This document shows positions 17,127 to 25,964 of a stretch of DNA of 48,232 bases, one piece after another; within the stretch, counting starts at the first letter, position 1, and each line of letters opens with the position of its first letter. The translations under genes and the position numbers were made by a program. The DNA lies in assembly GCA_021775615.1 (NCBI GenBank), contig JAJFHL010000147.1, positions 1 through 48,232 of the forward strand, given 5' to 3'. The stretch comes from Hyphomicrobiales bacterium (lineage in GTDB: Bacteria; Pseudomonadota; Alphaproteobacteria; Rhizobiales; JAJFHB01). The notes below the pieces were generated by a model. That model was given only the letters and a program-made list of their open reading frames with translations, was not told where the DNA came from and searched no databases.

Positions 17127-19109
17127 ATGCCTAAGAGACGATTGGCAGGTCTGTGCGCGGCACTGATTGCGTTATGCCTTGGAGCCACGAATGCCACGGC
17201 GCAGCAGAATGTGCCGATGCATCCGATGGATGCACTCACGATCCAGGAAGTCCTTGCGACGGTAAAGCTCCTCAAGGCGGCAGGCCATGCCGATGAGGCG
17301 ACCCGCTATCCCATGATCCGCCTGAAGGAAATGCCGAAGACGGACGTTCTAGCCTGGAGCCGTGGCGGCGAGATGACGCGAACCGCCTTCGTCATTCTGC
17401 GGCGAGACGGCAAGACGTTCGAAGCGGAAGTCGATGTGACCACGAACATGGTGACGCTGCATCGCGAGGTACCGGACGTCCAGCCCAACATCATGATGGA
17501 GGAATGGCACCTGGCGGCAACGCTCACCCGGGCCGATCCGCGCTGGCAGGCGGCGGTGGCCAAGCGTGGCATCAGCGACTTTTCAAAGGTGTTCTGTTCG
17601 CCCACAGCGGCCGGCTACCTCGATGAGCCGGGCTATCTGGGGCGCCGTCTGTTCCGTGTGCCGTGTTTCAGTCCAGGCACCGGAGAACACGCCTACGGGC
17701 TTCCGATCGAAGGGATCACCGCCCTCGTTGACACCGACACCGGAGTGGTCGTCGACGTCGTCGATACCGGGGTGGTCCCGCTTGGCGACGATGCGGGCAA
17801 GGCGCCCGAAGTGGTCGACCGCCCTGCCCTCAAGCCGGTGGTGAACATCAGCCCGCAGGGCGCCAATTTCGATCTTGCCAGAGGGTTCCGGGTGCGCTGG
17901 CAGAAATGGTCCTTCCATCTGCGTCTGGAGCGCCGCGAAGGCCCGATCGTTTCCCTGGTGCGTTACAAAGACGACGGCACCGACCGCCTGATCGCCTATC
18001 AGATGGCGCTGTCGGAAATGTTCGTGCCTTACATGGACCCCGATCCGAACTGGTCCTACCGGTCGTTTCTCGATGCCGGGGAGTTCGGTCTCGGCTATCT
18101 GATTTCGCCATTGAGTGTAGGGCGTGACTGCCCCGCCCATTCGGCGTTTTTGCCGGCCATCATCCCGAGCGATCTCGGTGGCCTGTTCAAGGTCGACAAT
18201 GCGCTCTGCGTATTCGAACGCAATACGGCCGACCCGGCCTGGAGACATCCTGATGCGGCGACGAATACCACCAACTCGCGGGCGAATGTCGAGCTGGTCG
18301 TGCGTGTGATCCCGACGATCGGCAATTACGACTACGTCATGGACTACGTCTTCACCCAGCACGGCAACATAAAGGTCAGGGTCGGCGCAACCGGCATTGA
18401 CGCCGTCAAGGCGGTTGCCGCGAAGACGATGTCCGACCCGACCGCCGCGCAAGACACTCAATATGGAGCGCTGGTGGCGGCCAACCGGGTTGCGGTCTAT
18501 CACGATCACTATTTCTCGTTCCGGCTGGACCTCGACATCGACGGCCAGGCCAACCGGCTGGTGCGGGACCATCTGGTCGCCAAGCAACTTCCCGACGGCA
18601 ACCCCCGGCGCAGTGTCTGGGTGCTGGAGCCCGAGGTCGTTCCGCGTGAAGGGGTTGCCGACGACTACGTGAAAGGGCGCGGCGTCTGGCGTGTCGTCAA
18701 TGCCAATCACCGGACGCAGCTGGGTCACAATCCAAGCTACCAGCTGGCGACCGCCCATCGCGTCACGTCGCTGCTGGACCCGGGGGACGGGCCACAGAAG
18801 CGCGCGCCGTTTTCAGCCCACGAGCTGTGGGTGACCAAATATGATCCGAGCGAGCGAAACGCGGCGGGACGATATGCCAATCAAACTGTACCGGGCGGCG
18901 GACTGCCGGAGTTCATTGCCGATCAGGCGCCCATCGAAGATCAGGACATCGTGTTGTGGTACACGGTCGGGTTCCATCATATAACCCGTGCGGAAGACTG
19001 GCCCGTTCTGCCGACTAGGTGGCACGAGTTCACGCTTCGTCCGGTCAATTATTTCGAGCGCAGCCCGGCCATCGATCTGGCGCCGGCGTTCGTCAAGTCA
19101 TCACAATAA
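17127..19109 (+). CDS. Secreted copper amine oxidase (TPQ type)
   Basis: A 660-residue quinoenzyme oxidising primary amines to aldehydes, ammonia and hydrogen peroxide in the periplasm. A signal peptide (LCAALIALCLGATNATAQ) ends near residue 26. The tyrosine that becomes topaquinone is Y401 in GNYDYVMDY. The catalytic base is D316 in FLDAGEFG. Copper ligands are H459 and H461 (YHDHYFSF) and H618 (HHITRAEDWPVLP). All key residues are thus present. The ATG at 17127 follows GGGAGG by 5 nt. A tyramine/phenethylamine-like substrate is likely but not certain. The GST gene follows 29 nt after. Confidence 0.93.
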   Translation: MPKRRLAGLCAALIALCLGATNATAQQNVPMHPMDALTIQEVLATVKLLKAAGHADEATRYPMIRLKEMPKTDVLAWSRGGEMTRTAFVILRRDGKTFEAEVDVTTNMVTLHREVPDVQPNIMMEEWHLAATLTRADPRWQAAVAKRGISDFSKVFCSPTAAGYLDEPGYLGRRLFRVPCFSPGTGEHAYGLPIEGITALVDTDTGVVVDVVDTGVVPLGDDAGKAPEVVDRPALKPVVNISPQGANFDLARGFRVRWQKWSFHLRLERREGPIVSLVRYKDDGTDRLIAYQMALSEMFVPYMDPDPNWSYRSFLDAGEFGLGYLISPLSVGRDCPAHSAFLPAIIPSDLGGLFKVDNALCVFERNTADPAWRHPDAATNTTNSRANVELVVRVIPTIGNYDYVMDYVFTQHGNIKVRVGATGIDAVKAVAAKTMSDPTAAQDTQYGALVAANRVAVYHDHYFSFRLDLDIDGQANRLVRDHLVAKQLPDGNPRRSVWVLEPEVVPREGVADDYVKGRGVWRVVNANHRTQLGHNPSYQLATAHRVTSLLDPGDGPQKRAPFSAHELWVTKYDPSERNAAGRYANQTVPGGGLPEFIADQAPIEDQDIVLWYTVGFHHITRAEDWPVLPTRWHEFTLRPVNYFERSPAIDLAPAFVKSSQ

Positions 19110-19138
19110 GTCAAAAACACCTCAGGGAGCGCAGTGGT

Positions 19139-19759
19139 ATGAAACTTCATCACAATCCGGCATCGCCGTTCGTCAGGATGGTCACGGTCACGGCACGCGA
19201 AGCGGGCCTGGCGGACCGGATAGAAGAGATTTTCACCGGCGTGTTCCTGCCGGTCTCTCCGCATGAGGGCGTCATTTCCGACAGCCCGCTTGGCAAGATC
19301 CCGACCCTGGTCACCGATGACGGCACTGCGCTCTATGACTCGCGTGTCATCTGCGAGTATCTCGCCGACATGGCGCCGGACAAAAACCTTCTGCCGGCAT
19401 CGGGAGACGCCCGCTGGCGGTGCCTCACGCTGCAGGCGTTGGGACAGGGCCTGGCGGATACGGCGGTCAACCTGCGCTACGAAACGGCACTTCGGCCGGA
19501 AGAACTGCGGTGGTCCGAATGGATCGATGCACAACGCGCCCGCATCAATCGCTCGCTCGACGCGCTTGCCAATGACCGGATGGCGGAACTGGCTGATGTA
19601 ACGGTAGGGTCGATCTCGGCCGCCGTGTGTCTCGGCTACATGGATTTCCGCTATCCCGATGATGACTGGCGCACTCCCCGCCCGGTGCTGGCAGAGTGGT
19701 ACGCGGGCTTTTCGGAGCGCCCGTCCATGAAAGAAACGGATCCGGCGGTTCTGGTCTAG
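19139..19759 (+). CDS. Glutathione S-transferase family protein
   Basis: A 206-residue protein with an N-terminal thioredoxin-fold GST domain (MKLHHNPASPFVRMV, then GKIPTLVTDDGTALYDSRVI with the usual cis-Pro and the Glu/Asp-Ser glutathione site) and a helical C-terminal domain. The serine in NPASPFVR is the likely thiol-activating residue. The ATG follows GGGAG; the longer frame to 19019 lies within the amine oxidase gene. Being 29 nt downstream of the amine oxidase, it may be co-transcribed. A role in aldehyde or peroxide detoxification would fit but is inference. Confidence 0.87.
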   Translation: MKLHHNPASPFVRMVTVTAREAGLADRIEEIFTGVFLPVSPHEGVISDSPLGKIPTLVTDDGTALYDSRVICEYLADMAPDKNLLPASGDARWRCLTLQALGQGLADTAVNLRYETALRPEELRWSEWIDAQRARINRSLDALANDRMAELADVTVGSISAAVCLGYMDFRYPDDDWRTPRPVLAEWYAGFSERPSMKETDPAVLV

Positions 19760-19779
19760 GTCATGGACTCATAAATGGC

Positions 19780-20048
19780 CTAGAGCGCTTCACGTTCATA
19801 TGGAAACGTTTGATGGTGCCAAATCGGCTCTCCGGCCACGTTGCGGCGCTTGCCCGATGCACCACATCGCGCGGCGCACCGCGCCTTGCCGGACGAACCG
19901 ATTTGGCCCACCGAAGGTCGGGATTTCGCGCCTTCTGGACTGCGTTACGGGCCCCTTTTGGACGCGAAGTCCACGGCGGGAACCGTGCCTCGCCAGCAGA
20001 CGCGAAATCTCGGTCAAAGCGATTCCATATGAACGTGAAACGCTCTAG
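19780..20048. repeat. MITE-like repeat, copy 2 (269 bp)
   Basis: The ends form an imperfect inverted repeat of about 34 bp (19780-19813 and 20014-20048) starting CTAGAGCGCTTCACGTTCAT. The interior matches the reverse complement of copy 1 in long blocks such as ACTGCGTTACGG and GTTTGATGG(T/C)GCCAAATCGG. It lies between convergent genes. Its right-hand CTAG contains the stop codon of the DUF1326 gene. The terminal arms differ from copy 1, so at least two end subtypes exist in this genome. Confidence 0.85.
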
Positions 20049-20665
20049 GGCCCGGACCAGTCGATCTGGCAAAGCTCGGCGCTGCGGCCCTTGAAGTCCC
20101 AATTGCGGCCCCAGGCGCGGAACTTGGACTTGTTGGCCTGAGCCACGGTGATCGTGTCGGCGATCCAGTACTGCGAATTGTTGATGACGACGGGCTCGCC
20201 TTTTTTGGCGCCCTGGATCGGCTCGATCTCGCCGTCGATCAGTTTGGGCACCTTCAGGCGGCGGATGTCGCCGTCGATCTCGTAGGTGACCTTTTCCTGG
20301 AAGACGCCGACGAACTGGCCGACCAGAATGCTGAAAAGATGGGTGGTGCCGCGGGCCCTGCCTGACAGGATCTTGGTCAACGCGCGCATCTGGTAGGCGT
20401 CCGCCTTCTGGTCGATATAGGCGCCGACCGTCCAGTTGCCGCGGCTCATCAGGCCGGGAATTTCAATCATGAGGGCGATGTTGATGCCGGACAGATCGAT
20501 GTCGCCGTAGTTGCTGCCCTTGGTGAGCATGATGCCCCCCCAGGTCTGGCAATGGCCTTCGGTCGGCGGGTGCTGGCCCAGAGAGATGACGCACGGACAG
20601 AACACCGTGCAGCTGCAGCTGAGGATCAGCTCGCCCTTCATCTTCCATGGTTCAATTGCTGCCAT
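20045..20665 (-). CDS. DUF1326 protein
   Basis: A 206-residue protein matching DUF1326, a family without an assigned function. It has a dense cysteine cluster near the N-terminus (C17, C19, C23 and C25 in SCSCTVFCPC), suggesting metal or redox binding. There is no signal peptide or membrane segment. The ATG at 20665 follows GGGGA; the GTG at 20680 lies before that site. It is 18 nt downstream of the DUF2182 membrane protein, and the two families commonly sit together, so they are expected to act together. The stop codon lies in the end of repeat copy 2. Confidence 0.85.
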   Translation of the reverse strand: MAAIEPWKMKGELILSCSCTVFCPCVISLGQHPPTEGHCQTWGGIMLTKGSNYGDIDLSGINIALMIEIPGLMSRGNWTVGAYIDQKADAYQMRALTKILSGRARGTTHLFSILVGQFVGVFQEKVTYEIDGDIRRLKVPKLIDGEIEPIQGAKKGEPVVINNSQYWIADTITVAQANKSKFRAWGRNWDFKGRSAELCQIDWSGP

Positions 20666-20683
20666 TTCTCGTCCCCTCACTCT

Positions 20684-21655
20684 TCACATAAATGTCGTCG
20701 TGACCAGCGCCACCGCAAAACCGATCAATATGATGCCGGTTCCTTGCACGACCGGCCGTGGATTAACAAGCGTCTTCTCCAGCGCCATCACCACCGCGAG
20801 TGCCGCCATCCAGATGACGTTCATGAGGCCTACCGCGAACATCACAAGCATCAGCGCCCAGCAGCACGCGACGCAGAAAATGCCCTGGCGAAATCCCAGG
20901 GTGAACACGCCGGATGTCCTATCGGTCCAGTTGGCCATGAAGAACGGTAACGGCGTGCGGCACTTGGTCAGGCAGGCATGTTTCATCGGCGTCAGCTGAT
21001 AGAGGCCGGCGACGGCCAGGACGGCGGCGGCCACATAGGAGCTGTTGAGCGTCAGTTGCGGGCTTATGAGCGCACTTGATGTCATGAGCCACTGCCCCGC
21101 CGTCGCCACGGCACAGAAGCCAAGCCAGGCGGACAGATAACCCGAGATCAGTATGGTGGTCGGTACGACGGTGATGTCCTTCTCGCGTGCCGTCAGCGCG
21201 ATATCGGCATAGGTCGAGATCATGGGAGCCGCGGTCGGCACCATCATGGCGAGGGTCATCGCGAACCACATGGCGAATACCAGCGCGATGTCTGCCGCTG
21301 TCCAGGCGCCGGATGCGTAAATGTCCTGCGATGGCGTGCAGATGGCGCGCAGAAGTTCACGGGTAAAGCTGCCGAATGTCGCCCAGTCCGAGAAAACGTT
21401 GAAAACACCCATGCCGAAGCCGGTCTCGGCCATGTCGGTGCGCGGCAGGGCTTCGACGACCATCAGCAGGAGATAGACCCAACCGAGCGCGATGAGCAGT
21501 GCCACACCGGTCCACAAGATGGCTTTGGGACTCGAAAAAACACGCGCCGCCCAGCCGCTGCCTGGCCGCAGCAGTTCTTCATGGCTTATCGGTGCATGTC
21601 CTTCAGTTGCCGCCAAAGTCGCGTCCTCATGGGGGTCTTGTTCAAAGCGTCCCAA
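20684..21655 (-). CDS. DUF2182 integral membrane protein
   Basis: A 323-residue inner-membrane protein matching DUF2182 (described as a predicted metal-binding membrane protein). About seven membrane segments are visible, the first at residues 44-67. Family motifs include WFAMTLAMMVPTAAPM, YQLTPMKHACLTKCRTP and GIFCVACCWALM, with methionine- and cysteine-rich pieces that would suit copper or another soft metal. It is the first gene of a two-gene leftward unit with DUF1326. Transport or chaperoning of a metal is inference from residue composition. Confidence 0.88.
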   Translation of the reverse strand: MGRFEQDPHEDATLAATEGHAPISHEELLRPGSGWAARVFSSPKAILWTGVALLIALGWVYLLLMVVEALPRTDMAETGFGMGVFNVFSDWATFGSFTRELLRAICTPSQDIYASGAWTAADIALVFAMWFAMTLAMMVPTAAPMISTYADIALTAREKDITVVPTTILISGYLSAWLGFCAVATAGQWLMTSSALISPQLTLNSSYVAAAVLAVAGLYQLTPMKHACLTKCRTPLPFFMANWTDRTSGVFTLGFRQGIFCVACCWALMLVMFAVGLMNVIWMAALAVVMALEKTLVNPRPVVQGTGIILIGFAVALVTTTFM

Positions 21656-21730
21656 CCTAGCAGATCAGTGAAGGCAGACAAGGCCCGGTAACTGCGGCAA
21701 CAGGCGGCGTTGCCTCCAGCCTCGGACGCA

Positions 21731-22990
21731 ATGCAGGCTGAGTGCGGGCGCAAATCAACGGATGCCTTGAGCGTGGTGAAGACAAACGATTATGACGTTG
21801 CCGTTGTCGGCGGCGGGCCTGCCGGTCTCACCGCGGCCCTGCTGTGCGCGCGGGCCGGTCTCGAAACCGTCCTGTACGGCGGTCTGGCGATGCATGGAGG
21901 GCGCGACGATGCCCGCACCACGGCACTGATGCAGGGCGCGGTGCGGCTTCTCGAGCACCTTGACCTGTGGCCGGCTCTGTTGCCTCACAGCGCTCCGCTG
22001 CGGCGATTGCGCCTGATCGACGATACGGACTGGACCATCAAGGCGCCGTCGGTGTCCTTTGACTCACAGGAACTTGGCGACGAGCCCTTTGGCTGGAACA
22101 TCCCCAACCATGACCTTCTGGAATGCCTTGACGCCGCCTGCCTCGAGGCCGGCGCCCTGCGGGTGATTTCCGAAGAGGTCCGGTCAGTTGCGATTGAGCC
22201 GGATCGGGTGCTGCTGACGGGAGGCGGACAAACGCCGGCGACCGCGCGTCTGGTCATCGCCGCCGATGGCCGCAAGTCCATCTGCCGTGACGCCGCCGGC
22301 ATCGGCACCACCGAATGGTCCTACCCACAGACCGCGATTGCCTGTTCGTTTTCCCATAGTCTGCCGCACAACGACACCTCGGTGGAATTCCATAAACAGG
22401 CAGGCCCGTTGACCCTGGTTCCACTGCCGGGCAACCGGTCCAGCCTTGTGTGGGTGGTGGCGCCCGAGGATGCGGAGGAGTTGGCAGCCCTGCAGCCTGC
22501 GGATTTTGAACACAGGTTGAGTGCCGAGATCCATGGCGTGCTGGGCGACATCTCGTCGTCCACCTCCAGAGGCGCATTTGCGATCAAGGGGCTGACAGCG
22601 CGCAGCTTCGCCGCCAACCGTGTCGCGCTCATCGGCGAGGCGGCGCATGTGTTGCCGCCGATTGGTGCGCAGGGCCTCAATCTCGGCCTCAGGGACGCCG
22701 CGCTGATCAGCGAGCTTGCCGCACATGCGCAGACGGCGGGCGAAGATGTTGCCGGATCATCGGTGCTCGAAGACTATGACCGAAGGCGACGGCTGGACAT
22801 CCTGCCGCGCACTGCGTTGGTCGACTTTCTCAACCGGTCGCTGTTTTCAGGTCTCATGCCGCTGCAGGGGCTGCGCGGCTTGGGCCTGTTTCTGCTCGAC
22901 ACGGTAGGTCCGCTAAGACGCGCAGTCATGCGCCAGGGCATGGAACCGCAGACCAATCTGCCGGCGGTGATGCAGCGCACGGGTACCTGA
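21731..22990 (+). CDS. UbiH/Coq6-family FAD hydroxylase
   Basis: A 419-residue flavoprotein monooxygenase of the UbiH/UbiF/VisC group, expected to hydroxylate the ring during ubiquinone synthesis. The FAD Rossmann motif is VVGGGPAGLTAAL (residues 25-37), the DG motif is IAADGRKS, and the second FAD motif is VALIGEAAHVLPPIGAQG, with Glu in place of the more usual Asp. The start is uncertain: ATG 21731 lacks a good ribosome site, and GTG 21776 or TTG 21710 are in frame. It stands alone between a leftward pair and a convergent racemase-like gene 13 nt away. Which ring position it modifies cannot be told. Confidence 0.85.
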   Translation: MQAECGRKSTDALSVVKTNDYDVAVVGGGPAGLTAALLCARAGLETVLYGGLAMHGGRDDARTTALMQGAVRLLEHLDLWPALLPHSAPLRRLRLIDDTDWTIKAPSVSFDSQELGDEPFGWNIPNHDLLECLDAACLEAGALRVISEEVRSVAIEPDRVLLTGGGQTPATARLVIAADGRKSICRDAAGIGTTEWSYPQTAIACSFSHSLPHNDTSVEFHKQAGPLTLVPLPGNRSSLVWVVAPEDAEELAALQPADFEHRLSAEIHGVLGDISSSTSRGAFAIKGLTARSFAANRVALIGEAAHVLPPIGAQGLNLGLRDAALISELAAHAQTAGEDVAGSSVLEDYDRRRRLDILPRTALVDFLNRSLFSGLMPLQGLRGLGLFLLDTVGPLRRAVMRQGMEPQTNLPAVMQRTGT

Positions 22991-23002
22991 CAGCAGCGGT
23001 GT

Positions 23003-24151
23003 CTACCCGCCGTATTTCTTGAGAATTGCGTCATTGTGAGCCCCCACCGCCGGAGCCGATTTCCTGGCGGTCGGGCTTTCGCGAAACTGCGGCGAGACAC
23101 ACACCACGGTTGCGGGAATGCTGTCGCCCTCCTCGTTTTCGAGAACGTAGTCGAACAGGCCGCGCTCAAGAAAATGCTGATCGGCCAGCGCCTCCTTGAG
23201 TGTCTGCACGATGCTGCAACAGCAGTCCTGATGATAGAAGACGCGCTTCCAGTCGTCGGAAGATTTGGTGGCGATGATCCGGCGAGCCCCGGCCAGGGTC
23301 GCCGCCGGGTCCTTCGCGTCGTCGCGCAGGTCATCCGGCATTTCGATCAGATTGCAGAAAGTCTCCCAGAACCTCTGTTCGATCGGGGCCGCGGCCACGA
23401 AGCGGCCATCCGCGGCGGGGTAGATCTGATATCGGGCGGTACCGCCGGTCAGCAGTTCGTTGCCACTTTGGGGCCATTCTCCGGTGACCAGTCCCTGGCC
23501 GATGGCCCAGGTCATCAGCATGAACATGTTGTCGGTCATGGCGATGTCGAGGTGGGTTCCCTGCCCGGTCTTTTCGCGCAGCAGGAGCGCCAGCAGAATG
23601 TTGACGATGGCCGGATAGGTGCCACCCGCGAGATCCGCTATGAGTGCCGGTGGAACCACAGGCTGGTCCGTCGGCCCCATGCTCAGGCTCAACAGGCCGG
23701 TGTCGCCGATATAGTTCAAGTCATGGCCGGCAACGTCGGATTTCGATCCGGTGGCGCCGTAGCCGGTGATCGAGCAATAGACAAGACGGGGATTGATGCG
23801 CGACAAGGTTTCGTAGCTCAAGCCCAGACGTTCCATCACGCCGGGCCTGAATTGTTCGATCAGGACATCCGCCTCGGTGATCAGGGGTTCCATCATCTTG
23901 AGGGACTTGCGGTCCTTCAGATCGATGGCGAGGCTCTTCTTGCCGCGGTTCAGCAGCGCAAAGCCGATGGCTTCGCGGCCCCATTTGGGCTCATAGAGGC
24001 GCATGTCCTCGCCGTAACCGGGTCGTTCGATCTTGAGCACTTCCGCGCCGGCTTCGGCCAATGCCAGCCCTGCCATGGGTCCTGGCAGAAGTGTCGTGAA
24101 ATCAAGGACTTTGACGCCGCTGAGAGGCTGAACTGGATCTGATGCTGTCAT
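23003..24151 (-). CDS. Alpha-methylacyl-CoA racemase-like protein (CaiB/BaiF family)
   Basis: A 382-residue family III CoA-transferase-fold protein. It keeps all three residues described for methylacyl-CoA racemases: H143 with D144 in AGHDLNYIG, D173 in IADLAGG and E258 in APIEQRF. It is therefore more likely a racemase/epimerase of 2-methylacyl-CoAs than a CoA-transferase. The CCC stretch at about residue 312 (DCCCSI) is unusual. It diverges from the malyl-CoA-lyase-like gene at 24344 across about 190 nt, which suggests a shared acyl-CoA pathway, though this is inference. Confidence 0.85.
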   Translation of the reverse strand: MTASDPVQPLSGVKVLDFTTLLPGPMAGLALAEAGAEVLKIERPGYGEDMRLYEPKWGREAIGFALLNRGKKSLAIDLKDRKSLKMMEPLITEADVLIEQFRPGVMERLGLSYETLSRINPRLVYCSITGYGATGSKSDVAGHDLNYIGDTGLLSLSMGPTDQPVVPPALIADLAGGTYPAIVNILLALLLREKTGQGTHLDIAMTDNMFMLMTWAIGQGLVTGEWPQSGNELLTGGTARYQIYPAADGRFVAAAPIEQRFWETFCNLIEMPDDLRDDAKDPAATLAGARRIIATKSSDDWKRVFYHQDCCCSIVQTLKEALADQHFLERGLFDYVLENEEGDSIPATVVCVSPQFRESPTARKSAPAVGAHNDAILKKYGG

Positions 24152-24343
24152 GGAATGTGCGCCCAGGTTCGCGAAGGGCCTGTTCTAGAGGATTTCGTGC
24201 ACCGGGCACAACAGGGAAAGCCCGCGCCTTGGGTGCCATCGCGGTGCGGTATTCCGACGCCGCTGCCCCATCGCGGTATTGCATGGTATCTCACTCTCAC
24301 GTAATTGAGACCCCGGTTTCCCCTTCAAAGCAACAGTGCACCC

Positions 24344-25390
24344 ATGTCCAGATTGCCTTCCAAGTTCTACCAGCCGCTTGCCATCGGCGCGCCGGCGCCC
24401 TGCCGCGAGCTGCCGGTCCGCCTCGAGCGCATGATCCACTTCATGCCGCCGCACATCGAAAAACTGCGCGCCAAGGTGCCGGACCTGATCAGCCAGGTGG
24501 ATGTGGTCCTGGGAAATCTGGAAGACGCCATCGCCATTGAAGACAAGGAAGCGGCCAGAGGCGGCTTCATCGAAATGGCGAAGGAGAACGATTTCGGACA
24601 GACCGGCCTGTGGACGCGGGTCAACGCGCTCAACAGCCCATGGGCGCTCGACGATATCGTCGAGATCGTTTCGGCGGTGGGCCACAAGCTTGACGTGGTG
24701 ATGCTGCCCAAGGTCGATGGACCCTGGGATATCCACTATCTCGATCAGTTGCTGGCACAGCTCGAAGCCGCCAGGGGGATCGGACGCCCTATCCTCATCC
24801 ACGCCATTCTTGAGACCGCCGAGGGCGTAAAGAACGTCAACGACATCGCCGCCGCAAGCCCACGCATGCACGGCATGAGCCTGGGGCCTGCCGACCTTGC
24901 CGCATCGCGCGGCATGAAGACGACCCGGGTCGGTGGCGGCCACCCTTCCTACGGTGTGCTCGAAGACGCTGCGGGTGACGATGCGGCACGTGGGTTTGTT
25001 CAGCAGGACCTGTGGCACTACACGGTGGCGCGCATGGTCGATGCCTGCGCCGCCAACGGCATCAAGGCGTTCTACGGACCTTTCGGCGACTTCTCCGATC
25101 CGGCGGCCTGCGAAGCGCAGTTCCGCAATGCATTCCTGCAAGGCTGCCTCGGCGCCTGGTCGCTGCATCCCAGCCAGATCACCATCGCCAAGAAGGTATT
25201 CAGCCCCGACGTCGACGAAGTCAGATTCGCGGCGCGGATTCTCGATGCGATGCCTGATGGCAGCGGGGCGGTGATGATCGACGGAAAAATGCAGGACGAT
25301 GCAACCTGGAAACAGGCACGGGTCATCGTCGATCTGGCACGTCTCGTGTCAACAAAAGATCCTGAACTGGCAAGCGCATACGGGCTATAA
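24344..25390 (+). CDS. HpcH/HpaI-family CoA-ester lyase, malyl-CoA lyase-like
   Basis: A 348-residue TIM-barrel lyase related to L-malyl-CoA/beta-methylmalyl-CoA lyases. Segments that match the family are [49 protein letters not shown] and WSLHPSQ. The usual N-terminal RSxLFxPG is changed to [10 protein letters not shown], so it belongs to an atypical branch. Substrate is not known; malyl-, methylmalyl- or citramalyl-CoA are candidates. The ATG at 24344 is chosen, with a weak ribosome site; a TTG at 24305 is in frame. Confidence 0.82.
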   Translation: MSRLPSKFYQPLAIGAPAPCRELPVRLERMIHFMPPHIEKLRAKVPDLISQVDVVLGNLEDAIAIEDKEAARGGFIEMAKENDFGQTGLWTRVNALNSPWALDDIVEIVSAVGHKLDVVMLPKVDGPWDIHYLDQLLAQLEAARGIGRPILIHAILETAEGVKNVNDIAAASPRMHGMSLGPADLAASRGMKTTRVGGGHPSYGVLEDAAGDDAARGFVQQDLWHYTVARMVDACAANGIKAFYGPFGDFSDPAACEAQFRNAFLQGCLGAWSLHPSQITIAKKVFSPDVDEVRFAARILDAMPDGSGAVMIDGKMQDDATWKQARVIVDLARLVSTKDPELASAYGL

Positions 25391-25461
25391 AATCGTTGGT
25401 ACACTGCCAGTAGCGTGGCTGTTTGCCTTGCTTTGTGCCCGGCTCGGCACAATTGAGTACT

Positions 25462-25489
25462 TTGTCGAACAGGGGCTGTTTGATATAGT
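25462..25489 (+). promoter_or_regulatory. Putative sigma-70 promoter of hspQ
   Basis: TTGTCG (25462-25467) and TATAGT (25484-25489) are separated by 16 nt and lie 58 nt before the hspQ ATG. I see no clear heat-shock (RpoH) promoter in the gap. Confidence 0.45.
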
Positions 25490-25546
25490 GAGCCACGGGA
25501 ACAAGGCAGTTTCAACTCTCCGCTGCGGCGGGCAAGAGGTTTGAAA

Positions 25547-25876
25547 ATGGAAGTAAACCGCAAGGCAAGGTTTGGCATCGGACAGGTGGTAAAACACCGG
25601 TTCTTCCCGTTCCGTGGCGTGATTTTCGACGTCGACCCGACCTTCGACAATACCGAGGAATGGTGGGAGTCGATCCCAGAGGAAATTCGTCCAAGAAAAG
25701 ACCAACCATACTACCATTTATTGGCGGAAAACGAGGAAACGGAGTACATCGCGTACGTTTCCGAGCAGAACCTGCTGGAAGATGACAGCGGCGATCCGGT
25801 ACGTCATCCTCAGGTGACCGAGATGTTCGATGAGCTTGACGAAGGCAGTTATCGCATGCGTTCGGTTCTGAACTGA
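25547..25876 (+). CDS. hspQ: HspQ / hemimethylated-DNA-binding-like protein
   Basis: A 109-residue protein of the HspQ (YccV) family. Family residues are plain: KARFGIGQVVKHRFFPFRGVIFDVDP and QPYYHLLAENEE, ending with a DPVxHPQV segment. In E. coli the protein is heat-induced, acts as a specificity factor for Lon, and was first described as binding hemimethylated DNA. The ATG at 25547 has AGAGG 7 nt upstream. It is a single gene with its own likely promoter at 25462. Confidence 0.93.
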   Translation: MEVNRKARFGIGQVVKHRFFPFRGVIFDVDPTFDNTEEWWESIPEEIRPRKDQPYYHLLAENEETEYIAYVSEQNLLEDDSGDPVRHPQVTEMFDELDEGSYRMRSVLN

Positions 25877-25964
25877 TCATCGTTGGGGCCGACGCTTCAT
25901 CCCACATCGACATCCTCGTAAATTGACATAGGAAAGATCCGCGTGGGCGGTAAACTCCGCAGCC

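Noticed and set aside
20511-20999. Open frame of 162 codons on the plus strand opposite DUF1326/DUF2182
   Set aside because: It straddles the junction of two well-supported genes on the other strand and has no own signals.
23036-24142. Open frame of 368 codons on the plus strand opposite the racemase-like gene
   Set aside because: It mirrors a well-supported gene, lacks a ribosome site, and its composition is that of a shadow.
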